Origin: Swaminathania salitolerans
Lineage (GTDB): Bacteria > Pseudomonadota > Alphaproteobacteria > Acetobacterales > Acetobacteraceae
Assembly: GCF_007988945.1 (NCBI RefSeq)
Contig: NZ_BJVC01000006.1
Coordinates: forward strand, 62,001-126,000
Reading direction: 5' to 3'
Length of the DNA stretch: 64,000 bases
Below are positions 44,298 through 53,091 of the stretch, one piece after another. The position numbers were made by a program, and so were the translations under genes. How positions within the stretch are numbered: the stretch's first letter is position 1; every line of letters begins with the position of its first letter. Below the pieces are notes generated by a model. The model did not search any database and was not told where the DNA came from. It saw only the letters and a list, made by a program, of their open reading frames with translations.

Positions 44298-45815
44298 TCA
44301 AGCGTCGTCGAAGGTGACGGCCGCTTTCCCCATTTCCTGCGGCCGCCCGGCTGTCGCGAGAGCGAGGGTTTTCCCCTCGCGGACGAACCGTGCCGTGAAA
44401 TCGAACCGGTCGAGCGCACCTTCGATCACGACACTCTCATAGGGCTGGGGCCAGCCGAGATATTCGAGCTTGCGATCGTATTGCTGTGTCCAGAACCAGG
44501 GCGTGGGCTGCGTCCCTCCCGGGAGGCCGAGCATCGTTCGCGCGGCGATACGGGCCTGACACTGGGCCTGACGCCAATGCTCGATCCGATAACGCTGCCC
44601 GTCATGTTCGACGCTCGCGATATCGCCCGCCGCATAGATATCCGGAGCGACACACATGCTCGCATCGACATCGATCCCGCCATTTTCGCTGCGCGGATAG
44701 CTGCCGAGATAATCGAGCACCGGTTCCGCGCCCACGCCCACCAGAACGAGCGATGCGCCGATCTCGCTCCCGTCGTCGAGGAGCACCGTGCTGACCTGTC
44801 CCTCCCCCCGGAATGCCTCGACACTGGCATCCGGGATGAACGCAACCCCCTTGCTCTCGTGCAGGCTCCGCATCTCGGATCCGATTTCCCTTCCGAGCTG
44901 CTTTTCGAAGGGCATTTCGCTCTGGGAAACGACGGTCACGCCCACGCCGCGTTTACGCAGGGCCGCCGCCGCCTCCATGCCGATGAAGCCGGACCCGACC
45001 ACCACCGCGGTGGCGTTCTCGCTCAGCCCCGCAATGATACCGTGGACATCGGCTGCGCTGCGCAGCACATGCACACCCTCAAGATCCGCGCCCGGTATCG
45101 CAAGCGTTTTCGCGCGCGATCCCGAGGCGAGAAGAACATGATCGGCCTGGATCGGCTCGTGGGCGGCAAGGGTGAGAACCCGCTCATCCATGTCGAGTCT
45201 GACTACCCGGTCGCGCAGCAATTCCACCCGGTTGCGCTCGTACCATGAAGCCTCTCTCAGCGCGGGCGGAGCCTGATCCTTATCGCCCGAAGCGAGGGTC
45301 ATCTTGCTCAGGGCCGTGCGGTCGTAGGGTGCCTCTTCCTCAGGGCCGATCAGGACGATCCGCCCTGCATATCCTTCCTCCCGCAACGTGACGGCCGCCG
45401 CAATCGCGGCAGCGCCAGCCCCCACCACCGCGACGGTTTCGTATTCGCGCATCGGGAGCGGCGCATCCGCCTTCATCTTCGCATTACCGACGAGAATACG
45501 GCCATCGAGGATCTCGACCGGATAACGCGCCAGAGGATCGAGGGCAGGCGGCTCGATCAGACGGCCGCTCTCGGCGGAAAACGTCGCCTTGTGCCAGGGA
45601 CAGACGAGCTGGACATCGCCATGGCGGGATTTGCAGGCAACACCCTGCTCCATCGGCGCCCCCTTATGGGGACATTTCCCATCGAAGGCCCGGATCGAGG
45701 CACCCTGACGATACAGGACCAGCGCCCTGTCTCCGACCGTGACCGGCGTGATGACCTCTTCCTTGAGATCGTCGCATGCCATGACATCGGCCCAGTCGAG
45801 ATTTTCGTCCCTCAT
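44298..45815 (-). CDS. Rieske-domain FAD/NAD(P)-dependent reductase (AIFM3-like)
   Basis: A 505-residue fusion: N-terminal Rieske [2Fe-2S] domain (ligands Cys48, His50, Cys72, His75 in CPHKG and CPWHK) and a ferredoxin-reductase-type flavoprotein (VVGAGAAAIAAAVTL near 128; second NAD site VVGSGFIGMEAA). The order matches apoptosis-inducing factor 3-like proteins and some bacterial nitrite/oxygenase reductases; the electron acceptor is unknown. The start at ATG 45815 follows GGGAAAAGG; the 102 codons upstream in frame are repeat-rich and not part of the protein. It is preceded by a repeat-laden spacer downstream of surE. Confidence 0.9.
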   Translation of the reverse strand: MRDENLDWADVMACDDLKEEVITPVTVGDRALVLYRQGASIRAFDGKCPHKGAPMEQGVACKSRHGDVQLVCPWHKATFSAESGRLIEPPALDPLARYPVEILDGRILVGNAKMKADAPLPMREYETVAVVGAGAAAIAAAVTLREEGYAGRIVLIGPEEEAPYDRTALSKMTLASGDKDQAPPALREASWYERNRVELLRDRVVRLDMDERVLTLAAHEPIQADHVLLASGSRAKTLAIPGADLEGVHVLRSAADVHGIIAGLSENATAVVVGSGFIGMEAAAALRKRGVGVTVVSQSEMPFEKQLGREIGSEMRSLHESKGVAFIPDASVEAFRGEGQVSTVLLDDGSEIGASLVLVGVGAEPVLDYLGSYPRSENGGIDVDASMCVAPDIYAAGDIASVEHDGQRYRIEHWRQAQCQARIAARTMLGLPGGTQPTPWFWTQQYDRKLEYLGWPQPYESVVIEGALDRFDFTARFVREGKTLALATAGRPQEMGKAAVTFDDA

Positions 45816-45897
45816 CACCTTTTCCCTCACATCTGGAGTCGGACTGCAATGCAGGAAGCAACGTGAGGGAGAGGCGCGGGTTGTCGCGCCGCACCGG

Positions 45898-45933
45898 TTT
45901 TCATCGGCCTTTTCATCGGCGTTTCCATCGGCA
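45898..45933. repeat. 12-bp tandem repeat, three units, in the surE to Rieske-FAD spacer
   Basis: Units TTTTCATCGGCC, TTTTCATCGGCG and TTTCCATCGGCA begin at 45898, 45910 and 45922. The 250-bp spacer is not supported as coding. Confidence 0.9.
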
Positions 45934-45962
45934 TCCGCCAGCAGCGAGAGGAAAAACGGGTC

Positions 45963-46022
45963 GTTTCCGGCGATTCTGTTTCCGGTTTCCCTGTTCCCGG
46001 TGTCCTGGTTTCCGGTGTCTTG
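45963..46022. repeat. 15-bp tandem repeat, four units, in the surE to Rieske-FAD spacer
   Basis: Units starting at 45963, 45978, 45993 and 46008 share GTTTCCGG(T/C)G(T)TC-type sequence with a period of exactly 15 bp. Thirty bases separate it from the 12-bp array. Confidence 0.9.
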
Positions 46023-46065
46023 CAGTGCCGGTCTTCCTGGGTTTCCCGCAGAGCCCAAGCGCGCG

Positions 46066-46857
46066 TCACGCGCGGACGTCTTGCCCGAAGCCTGATTCGA
46101 TACGGCGTCGCAATGTCTCATCCGTACGCCCGAAGGAAAGCGGCGTCACGCTGATACACCCCTGCGCCAGGGCATGGGTTTCCGTGCCGGGGCGATCGGA
46201 TGACGCATCATGCACGAGAGTCAGCCAGCTATAGGCGAGACCTCTCGCATCCTCCCGTTCCAGAACCGCGACATCCGTCAGCTTGCCCTGGCCCTGCTCC
46301 GTCAGACGTACGCCCCGGACATGCTCGGGCGCGATGGCTGGAAAATTCACGTTCAGACAGGAGGGTTCTTCGTCCATGAAGGGCAGAAGGCGGCTCAGAA
46401 CATCGGGAGCCAGACCGCGCGACGTGGCCCAGGGCACGCTGGACCGGTCGGCGAACGCCTGACTGAGCGCCATTGCCGGAATGCCGAGCAGTTTTGCGGT
46501 CATCGCTGCGCCGACCGTTCCGGAAAAGAACGTCTCGACACCCAGATTGGCCCCCTGATTCACACCGGAAAGCAGGAGATCGGGCGAGGACTCCCGCAGG
46601 ATCTGCCTCACAGCGATAGCAACACAGTCACCCGGCGTGCCCGTGACGGAAAAGCGCCTGGGTCCAAGCTGGCGGATACGCAGCGGATCGTGCAGGCTCA
46701 GCGCGTGGGAAATGCCGCTCCGGTCCTGCGAGGGAGCGACAACCCAGACATCGTCGGTGAAGGACCGGGCGATCTCCTCGAGTACCGCCAAACCGGGAGC
46801 GTCGATCCCGTCATCATTCGTGAGCAGAATACGCCGCGGGATGCGGATGTCTCGCAT
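46066..46857 (-). CDS. surE: 5'/3'-nucleotidase SurE
   Basis: Metal-dependent nucleoside monophosphatase/exopolyphosphatase linked to stationary-phase survival. The 263-residue protein has the ILLTNDDG motif (Asp15, Asp16), APSQDRSGISH, GTPGDC and LSGVNQGANLG, all conserved. A GGAGGAACCC site precedes ATG 46857. In many alphaproteobacteria surE follows serS and precedes pcm; here it is separate, more than 18 kb from serS. Downstream lies the repeat-containing spacer. Confidence 0.95.
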   Translation of the reverse strand: MRDIRIPRRILLTNDDGIDAPGLAVLEEIARSFTDDVWVVAPSQDRSGISHALSLHDPLRIRQLGPRRFSVTGTPGDCVAIAVRQILRESSPDLLLSGVNQGANLGVETFFSGTVGAAMTAKLLGIPAMALSQAFADRSSVPWATSRGLAPDVLSRLLPFMDEEPSCLNVNFPAIAPEHVRGVRLTEQGQGKLTDVAVLEREDARGLAYSWLTLVHDASSDRPGTETHALAQGCISVTPLSFGRTDETLRRRIESGFGQDVRA

Positions 46858-47121
46858 GGGTTCCTCCCTTCCTGCCTTTTACGCGCCGCGTTCCTGACAG
46901 GATCGGACCTCCCACCGGAACCGGAACCGCGATACGGATCACGACAGGGAAACCGGATTCCCGGACCGGGGCACCGCCACCGGCCTCCTCTTTCTTTCTG
47001 CCGTCCCGACATGCGGAAAACATGTCTGGGGCCGCGCGGCCGGAAACGGCGCGGCAAGCCCCTGACCGGGCAGGCGTCGCTCGCCGGGGAGCACCTGCCG
47101 CGCCGGTTTTCAGGCAGGTTT

Positions 47122-47877
47122 CTAGAAGGAGTCGTCGCCCCAACCGCCGCCGGAATCGCCCCAGCCGCCGGCATCGCCGCCGCCGCCCCAGTTATCGGCA
47201 TCGTAGGACTGGCCGGCATCCTGACCGCCCCCGGCGAAAGGATCGTTTCCGGCCGCATCGCCATAATTGTTGTTGATGACGGTCTCGCCGCTGCCGAATC
47301 CGCCAGCCCCGGCACCATGATGACCGGAAAACAGGCTTTCGATCGCATTGGCCGCCAGCATGCCTCCGGCCACACCGGTGGCCGTGGTCAGTGCCGAGCC
47401 GAGAAAGCCGGTGCCGCGCTGCTGGAACATGCCGGTGGAATAACCGGGCGGCAGGGTTGCTTGCGGAGGAGGTGCGTAACCGTATCCCTGCTGGGGCTGA
47501 CCGCCCCATCCCGGTGGTGGAGCCGCCTGCTGCTGCCGGTTTCCGCCGCCGAACAGACCGCCGAAGAGGCCGCCGCTGCCCTGGGGGCGCTGCTGCTGCG
47601 CCTGCTGCAACTGGGCCTGTGCCTGCTGAAGCTGGAACTCGAGCTGGCGGATGCGGTTCTGCGCCTCTGCCAGAGCCACTTCCTGCACGACCGCCATCTG
47701 TGTCACGCGATAGCGGGCTTCGGGATATTTCTGGAAGTTCTCTGCGATCCAGCGATCGGCTTCCGGGTCGATGGGCGGCAGATTGGCCGGGGCCTGGGAG
47801 CCACCGAACCCGCTGCTCGGCGCCCCGCCGACACGGGCGACGAATTGCGAAATGAGATCACGCTCTTGCTGGTTCAT
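47122..47877 (-). CDS. DUF2076-family protein
   Basis: A 251-residue protein of a family of unknown function. The N-terminal region (QQERDLISQFVARV, WIAENFQKYPEARYRVTQ) is the DUF2076 signature; a Gln/Ala-rich coiled-coil stretch follows (about 70-96), then Gly/Pro/Gln-rich low complexity, a short hydrophobic GAG-type segment (about 155-175) and a Trp/Gly/Asp-rich tail (GGWGDSGGGWGDD). No signal peptide. It may be a scaffold or envelope-associated protein. It diverges from glyQ, and 264 bases without any recognised element separate it from surE. Confidence 0.82.
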   Translation of the reverse strand: MNQQERDLISQFVARVGGAPSSGFGGSQAPANLPPIDPEADRWIAENFQKYPEARYRVTQMAVVQEVALAEAQNRIRQLEFQLQQAQAQLQQAQQQRPQGSGGLFGGLFGGGNRQQQAAPPPGWGGQPQQGYGYAPPPQATLPPGYSTGMFQQRGTGFLGSALTTATGVAGGMLAANAIESLFSGHHGAGAGGFGSGETVINNNYGDAAGNDPFAGGGQDAGQSYDADNWGGGGDAGGWGDSGGGWGDDSF

Positions 47878-47968
47878 GGGGATGACACTCCATCCGGTCG
47901 GTATCGATTACAGTGCGTAATGTGGCGAGCGCGGCATGGGCTTGCAAGAGCTTCCTGCAACGCAGCCG

Positions 47969-48047
47969 GGGCCGGGCCATGCCTGCGAATGGCGGAAACC
48001 GGCCCGGCCCGCCCGGGGACGGTTTTTCCCGGGCGGTTTTCTTGTGA
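47969..48047 (+). promoter_or_regulatory. Possible attenuator leader of glyQS with glycine-rich mini-ORF
   Basis: A 22-codon frame (ATG 47979 to TGA 48047) carries five glycine codons and runs through the intrinsic terminator at 48009-48043. A 10-bp complementary pair (47969-47978 with 48001-48010) can form a hairpin competing with the first arm of the terminator. The layout suggests control of glyQS by attenuation, but no ribosome site is clear and the mechanism is inference. Confidence 0.35.
48009..48043 (+). terminator. Intrinsic terminator in the glyQ leader
   Basis: Perfect 9-bp stem CCGCCCGGG (48009-48017) with CCCGGGCGG (48028-48036), a 10-base loop and the tail TTTTCTT. It points in the glyQ direction and lies 55 bases before the glyQ start, although the nearest upstream gene is divergent, so it does not end a known gene. 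Confidence 0.8.
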
Positions 48048-48097
48048 GCGGCTGCACGATAGACTGTCGGGATCGAACAAGACCGGAGCCTCGATTC

Positions 48098-48985
48098 TTG
48101 ACCCCCTTGCCCGCTGACGGCGACCGTCCCCTTTCCTTCCAGGATCTGATCCTGCGTCTGCACCAGTTCTGGTCGGCTCAGGGCTGCGCCCTGCTCCAGC
48201 CCTATGACACCGAACTCGGCGCAGGCACGCTCTCGCCGCACACCACCCTGCGTGCGCTGGGACGCAAGCCCTGGAAGGCCGCCTATGTGCAGCCCTGTCG
48301 CCGTCCGTCCGACGGGCGCTATGGCGAGAACCCGAACCGGCTTCAGCACTATTATCAGTATCAGGTGCTGCTGAAGCCGACACCGGAAGACAGCCAGCGC
48401 CTCCTTCTGGACAGCTATCGCGCGATCGGCATCGATCCCGGGAAACACGACATACGCTTCGTCGAGGATGACTGGGAGAACCCCACCATCGGCGCATGGG
48501 GGCTTGGCTGGGAGGTCTGGTGCGATGGCATGGAAGTCACGCAGTTCACCTATTTCCAGCAGGTCGGCGGCATACCCACCGTCGTCCCCTCCACCGAGCT
48601 GACCTATGGTCTGGAACGTCTGGCCATGTATGTCCAGGGCGTCGAGAATGTCTATGACCTCGATTTCAACGGTCAGGGCCTGACCTATGGCGACGTCTTC
48701 CTGCGCGCCGAGAGAGATTATTCCCGTCATAATTTCGAGCTGGCCGATACCGAGATGCTGATGCGCCATTTTCGCGATGCAGAGGCGGAATCGGTGCGTC
48801 TGGCCGAAGCCGGCGTTGCGCAGCCCGCCTACGACCAATGCGTCAAGGCGAGCCATCTCTTCAATCTGCTCGATTCCCGCGGCGTGATCTCGGTGTCCGA
48901 GCGCGCCTCCTATATCGGCCGTGTCCGCACGCTCGCGAAACTCTGCTGCGAAACCTGGCTCGCCGGCGACGAGGAGTCGAACTGA
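48098..48985 (+). CDS. glyQ: Glycine-tRNA ligase alpha subunit
   Basis: Catalytic subunit of the heterotetrameric bacterial glycyl-tRNA synthetase (class II). The 295-residue protein has [19 protein letters not shown], the conserved EVGAGT-like [24 protein letters not shown] and [21 protein letters not shown] segments. The start is probably the TTG at 48098 (CGGAG a few bases ahead); no ATG lies between the upstream terminator and the first conserved residues. The stop overlaps the glyS start by one base (TGATG). The 5' leader contains an intrinsic terminator and a Gly-rich mini-ORF. Confidence 0.94.
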   Translation: MTPLPADGDRPLSFQDLILRLHQFWSAQGCALLQPYDTELGAGTLSPHTTLRALGRKPWKAAYVQPCRRPSDGRYGENPNRLQHYYQYQVLLKPTPEDSQRLLLDSYRAIGIDPGKHDIRFVEDDWENPTIGAWGLGWEVWCDGMEVTQFTYFQQVGGIPTVVPSTELTYGLERLAMYVQGVENVYDLDFNGQGLTYGDVFLRAERDYSRHNFELADTEMLMRHFRDAEAESVRLAEAGVAQPAYDQCVKASHLFNLLDSRGVISVSERASYIGRVRTLAKLCCETWLAGDEESN

Positions 48986-51066
48986 TGGCCGAATTCCTTC
49001 TCGTCCTCGATTGCGAGGAAATCCCGGCCAGAATGCAGGAGAGTGCCGGGCAGGATCTCGCGCGTCTTGCAAGCGACGCCCTGGCACCCCTCTCCCCCCA
49101 GGCCGTTACCGCCTTCTGGGGCGCACGCCGGATCGGCGTGACCATGCAGATCTCGGAAGGGATCGCGGAATCGACGCAAACCGAGCGCGGCCCGCGCGAG
49201 AGCGCGCCCGAACAGGCCCTTGCAGGGTTCCTGCGCAAACACGGGGCCGAACGCGAGGCCCTGGTGCTGGAAAACGGTTTCTGGGTGCTCAATCGTACCG
49301 TACCGGCAATCGGCGCGGCGCAGCAGATCGCGGCCACCATTCCCGCCCTTCTCTGGCGGTTTCCCTGGCCGAAATCCATGCGCTGGGGCGAGGGAAGCGC
49401 GTTCACCTGGGTGAGGCCGCTGCGGCGCGTGATCTGTCTGCTCGACGGGGCTCTCGTGCCGTTCGGTCTCGCCACGGAAAACGACGACGCTCACGGTCTT
49501 TGCGCCGGCACGCAGACCGAGGGCCATCGGTTCATGGCTCCGGGCGCTTTCGACGTGACCTCCTATGCGCAGCTCAGAGAGGCGCTGTTTGCACGCAAGG
49601 TCGTACTCGACCCGGCGCAACGCCTGTCGATCATCCGCGAGGGTCTTCAGGCCCAGGCCGACAGGGCGGGCCTGACACTCGTTCAGGACGAGAAGCTCGT
49701 GGAGGAAGTCTCGGGGCTTGCCGAATGGCCCGTGGCGCTTCTGGGACGGATCGACGACGCCTATATGGATCTGCCGCCCGAGGTGATGCAGGTCTCGATG
49801 CGGATCAACCAGCGTTACTTTGCCCTGCGCATGGCAGACGGAAAGGCAGCCCCGCATTTCGCCTTCATCGCCAACATGGAGTTCGCCGATGGCGGCGCGC
49901 TCACCATTGCGGGCAATGAGCGCGTCCTGCGGGCGCGATTTGCCGATGCGCGTCATTTCTGGGATCTCGACCGCAAGACGAAACTGGCCGATCGTGTCGG
50001 CGCTCTCGACGCCGTGACGTTCCATGCCCGCCTGGGAAGCCAGGGCGCACGGGTGCAGCGCATCGTCGCACTGGCCGGGATCGTGGCCGGGGCGATGGGG
50101 CTGGACGCAGCCGCACGGACGCAGGCGCAGCGCGCCGCCTGTCTCGCAAAGGCCGATCTCACCACCGGCATGGTCGGCGAGTTTCCCGAGCTTCAGGGGG
50201 TGATGGGGGGATATTATGCCCGTCACGACCATGAAGACGCGGCCGTCTCGGCTGCGGTGGCCGAACATTACATGCCGCGTGGCCTCGGCGACGAAACGCC
50301 CCGCGCCCCTGTCTCGGTCGCGGTGGCGCTCGCCGATCGTCTCGATCTGCTTACGGCTTTCTTCGCCATGGGCGAGACGCCCAGCGGCTCGGGCGATCCC
50401 TATGCCCTGCGTCGGGCGGCCCTCGGGATCATCCGTATCGTCCGCGACAACGGGCTTCGTCTCGATCTGACGGCGCTGATCGACAGCGCCGCCGAAAACC
50501 TGCCCGGAGACCTGTCCGACCAGAAACGCGAGGGCAGCGCCCTTGCAGCCCTGCCGGGCTTCATTGCCGAACGTCTGCGTGTGCAGCTTCGTACCGAGGG
50601 CGAACGTCACGACGTTCTGGCGGCCACGCTGGCGGGCGGACTCGATGGCGATCTGGTTCGTCTTCTGGCGCGCACCGCCGCACTGGCGGAGATGATCGAT
50701 ACGGATGACGGGCGCAATCTGCTTGCGGCCAGCAAGCGCGCCGCGAATATACTGCGCATCGAAAATCGCAAGGATGGTCCTCATCAGGGCGAGCCCGATG
50801 CCGCGCTCTACACGCAGGAGGAGGAGCATGCCCTCGGTACGGCGCTCGCATCCGCCCGGCGCGAGATCCATGCAGCCCTGATCGAGGAACGCTTTGCCGA
50901 CGCCATGCGGTCGGCATCCGGTCTGCGCCCGAGCCTCGACGAGTTCTTCGCCGAGGTCACGGTCAACGATCCCGATCCGGCACGACGCCTCAATCGCCTG
51001 CGCCTGCTGGCACAAATCGGCGAGACCCTCGCCGAGATCGCGGAGTTCGGCCAGATCGAAGGCTGA
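48985..51066 (+). CDS. glyS: Glycine-tRNA ligase beta subunit
   Basis: tRNA-binding subunit of 693 residues. It starts AEFLLVLDCEEIPARM (a variant of the family's LLxExGTEELP), and has RPLRRVICLLDG, the conserved PKSMRWG near 125, FADARHFWDLDRK, the HD-like module around MVGEFPELQGVMGGYYARHD and a C-terminal anticodon-binding domain. Translationally coupled to glyQ. It ends 21 bases before a GC hairpin that probably terminates the operon. Confidence 0.95.
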   Translation: MAEFLLVLDCEEIPARMQESAGQDLARLASDALAPLSPQAVTAFWGARRIGVTMQISEGIAESTQTERGPRESAPEQALAGFLRKHGAEREALVLENGFWVLNRTVPAIGAAQQIAATIPALLWRFPWPKSMRWGEGSAFTWVRPLRRVICLLDGALVPFGLATENDDAHGLCAGTQTEGHRFMAPGAFDVTSYAQLREALFARKVVLDPAQRLSIIREGLQAQADRAGLTLVQDEKLVEEVSGLAEWPVALLGRIDDAYMDLPPEVMQVSMRINQRYFALRMADGKAAPHFAFIANMEFADGGALTIAGNERVLRARFADARHFWDLDRKTKLADRVGALDAVTFHARLGSQGARVQRIVALAGIVAGAMGLDAAARTQAQRAACLAKADLTTGMVGEFPELQGVMGGYYARHDHEDAAVSAAVAEHYMPRGLGDETPRAPVSVAVALADRLDLLTAFFAMGETPSGSGDPYALRRAALGIIRIVRDNGLRLDLTALIDSAAENLPGDLSDQKREGSALAALPGFIAERLRVQLRTEGERHDVLAATLAGGLDGDLVRLLARTAALAEMIDTDDGRNLLAASKRAANILRIENRKDGPHQGEPDAALYTQEEEHALGTALASARREIHAALIEERFADAMRSASGLRPSLDEFFAEVTVNDPDPARRLNRLRLLAQIGETLAEIAEFGQIEG

Positions 51067-51087
51067 TCGCACGGTCCGGGATGCTCC

Positions 51088-51119
51088 CGCCCCACCGTTG
51101 CTCCCGGTGGGGCGCGTTT
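51088..51119 (+). terminator. Probable terminator after glyS
   Basis: Perfect 9-bp stem CGCCCCACC (51088-51096) with GGTGGGGCG (51106-51114), nine-base loop, followed by a short CGTTTG tract. The T-run is weak, so efficiency is uncertain. Confidence 0.6.
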
Positions 51120-51516
51120 GCGCCCGGAGAATCTGCTCTTCGGGAACGCCGCGCCGGATGCGTCGGCCGGGGCGCCGCCGGTGACAATCGCCGGTGACAA
51201 TGACATGGGCATCATGTCCATCCCGGGGGGCCTGGAAGGACAGGAAGCCCCCGATACCTGCCCTCGATACCTGCCACCCTGCGGGCAGTCCCGCCAGTCC
51301 CCCGCTCCGGCCTCGCCGGATCGCAGGAACACAGGAGCACAGGAGCACAGGAGCACGGGGAAAGACCCATCGTCGAAACGACGCGATCCGCCCGGAGATC
51401 CCACGCAACGCCCCGGCAGAACGATCTGTTTTTTCGATCGGTTTCATTCACAGGATCAATTGGATCGATCGATTTCCGCCGATCATACTTCCCCGACACA
51501 GAGGAAGATCGATGCC
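51120..51516. other. About 400-bp gap with several short tandem repeats
   Basis: No gene is supported. It contains a 13-bp duplication of CCGGTGACAAT-type sequence (51181-51206), a 13-bp duplication of CGATACCTGCC-type sequence (51252-51277) and a triplet of CACAGGAG (51330-51353). The last 100 bases are AT-richer and probably contain the promoter of the flavoprotein gene; the ribosome site GAGGAAGA lies before its ATG at 51517. Confidence 0.6.
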
Positions 51517-52935
51517 ATGAACAATCCGTCCGGAATCGTCATCATTGGAGGGGGCGCCAGTGCGACCCTGCTCGCTCATGCCTTGCGGCGCACGCAAGGT
51601 CGCGACTGCCTGATCGTCGATCCCTCCCCCCGTTTCGCACTGGGCGCGGCTTACGGCACGCGCTGTATCGGGCATCTTCTGAACGTCCCGGCATCGGGCA
51701 TGAGCGGTCTGGCCGAGGCGCCCGATCATTTCGTCCGGTGGCTGCACCGGCAGATCGATCCCGGCATCGCCCCGGGCGCCTTCATACCGCGCGCGCTGTA
51801 CGGCCTCTATATCGAGCAGCTTCTGCAGGAGAGCGGTGCCACTCTCCTCCGGGACGAGGTCGTCTCCTGCCGCATGTCCCGAACCGCGGCCGGAAGCGGA
51901 GGCTACCGGCTCCGGCTCGGCTCGGGTCGGGAGATCGACGCCAGCACGGTCGTACTGGCGCTCGGACATTTTCCTCCCGCACCGATACCGGGCCTTAGCG
52001 CGGGAATTCTCGCCGATCCGCGCTATGTCAACGATGTGTGGCGGGAGGGAGCCCGAATAAGCGGGCCGGATGAGCCCCTGGTACTGATCGGAAGCGGCCT
52101 GACAGCCATCGACATGGTCATGAAAGCCCGGCTCGAGGGACATAGGGGAACGATATGCCTCCTCTCCCGTCATGCGCGCCTCCCGGAAGCACATCGACCG
52201 GAAGCGCATAGGCCAAAAGCGCAACGGCCAGAAGCGCATCGATCGGAGCCTCTTCCGGATGTCCCCGTCATCGACATGGCGGGCGGCGATGCGCGTCTCG
52301 GGGTCTGCGTTCGCCAGTTCCATGACGCGATCCGAAGCGGTGTGCCGTGGCGCGCGGCCGTCGACAGCCTGCGATCCGTGAGCAATTCCCTCTGGCAGGG
52401 TTTCTCCGCGGCGGAGAGAGCGCGTTTCGATCGCCATCTCCGGAGACGCTGGGATATCGCCCGGCACCGGATCGCCCCGCAGATCGCCTCCTTTCTGCAT
52501 AATGAGCAGCAGGCCGGGACGCTCGAACTCCATGCCGGACGCGTGACCGGCATTACCGCCGATCAGGCAGGCCTGACGGTCACTGCCATCCACAACGGGA
52601 GACAGAGCGTTCTACGGGCCGGGCGGGTGCTGAACTGTACCGGTCCCGATCTGCGCTACGACCGCGTCGGCTCCCCCTTGCTGGACGATCTTTTTTCGTC
52701 CGGTCTGGCCCGACCCGGCCATAACGGAATGGGACTGGACACGGACGAAACGGGTCGCCTGACCGCCCGACCGACCGGCAAGGGCGACCGGTCCGGGTCT
52801 GCGCTCTATACGCTCGGTCCGGCACGCCTCGGCACCATGTTCGAATCCATCGCCATTCCCGAAATACGCCAGCAGGCCTATGATCTGGCTGCCGAACTCG
52901 CTGCCCGCCTCCGGACTGCCTCTTCTCGCCTATGA
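51517..52935 (+). CDS. FAD/NAD(P)-binding protein, YdhS-like
   Basis: A 472-residue flavoprotein of COG4529 (E. coli YdhS-like; FAD_NAD_binding_9 domain), function unknown. The N-terminus has the FAD glycine motif VIIGGGASATLLA, then FALGAAYGT and LLNVPASGMSG, which are typical of the family, and a second nucleotide site VLIGSGLTAIDMV near residue 190. Residues about 224-243 are a repeat of the EAHRP type from four 15-bp units, probably a loop insertion. Start ATG 51517 has GAGGAAGA ahead; a longer frame starting upstream runs through repeats and is not credible. Confidence 0.88.
   Translation: MNNPSGIVIIGGGASATLLAHALRRTQGRDCLIVDPSPRFALGAAYGTRCIGHLLNVPASGMSGLAEAPDHFVRWLHRQIDPGIAPGAFIPRALYGLYIEQLLQESGATLLRDEVVSCRMSRTAAGSGGYRLRLGSGREIDASTVVLALGHFPPAPIPGLSAGILADPRYVNDVWREGARISGPDEPLVLIGSGLTAIDMVMKARLEGHRGTICLLSRHARLPEAHRPEAHRPKAQRPEAHRSEPLPDVPVIDMAGGDARLGVCVRQFHDAIRSGVPWRAAVDSLRSVSNSLWQGFSAAERARFDRHLRRRWDIARHRIAPQIASFLHNEQQAGTLELHAGRVTGITADQAGLTVTAIHNGRQSVLRAGRVLNCTGPDLRYDRVGSPLLDDLFSSGLARPGHNGMGLDTDETGRLTARPTGKGDRSGSALYTLGPARLGTMFESIAIPEIRQQAYDLAAELAARLRTASSRL
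52186..52245 (+). repeat. 15-bp tandem repeat, four units, inside the YdhS-like gene
   Basis: Units GAAGCACATCGACCG, GAAGCGCATAGGCCA, AAAGCGCAACGGCCA and GAAGCGCATCGATCG start at 52186, 52201, 52216 and 52231 and encode EAHRP, EAHRP, KAQRP and EAHRS. Confidence 0.92.
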
Positions 52936-53091
52936 CCTCCGGACGCGCTCTTGCGCATCCGACCTGCCCTGTCATCCGGCCAACGATATCGCCCGTTCCT
53001 GCACTCTCCTTTCCTCCGCCTCCCTTCCGCTTCCTTCCTGTTTTCCCTTCCTCTTTCCCTTCCCCTTCAATTCAAGCGTGAAAGTCAGCCG

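Noticed and set aside
45816-46121. 102-codon N-terminal extension of the Rieske-FAD protein
   Set aside because: It translates the tandem repeats (GNQDTGNRETGN type) and overlaps surE; the ribosome site at ATG 45815 is right for the Rieske start.
47878-48097. Glycine riboswitch before glyQ
   Set aside because: The conserved glycine aptamer elements were not seen; only a terminator and a small frame are visible.
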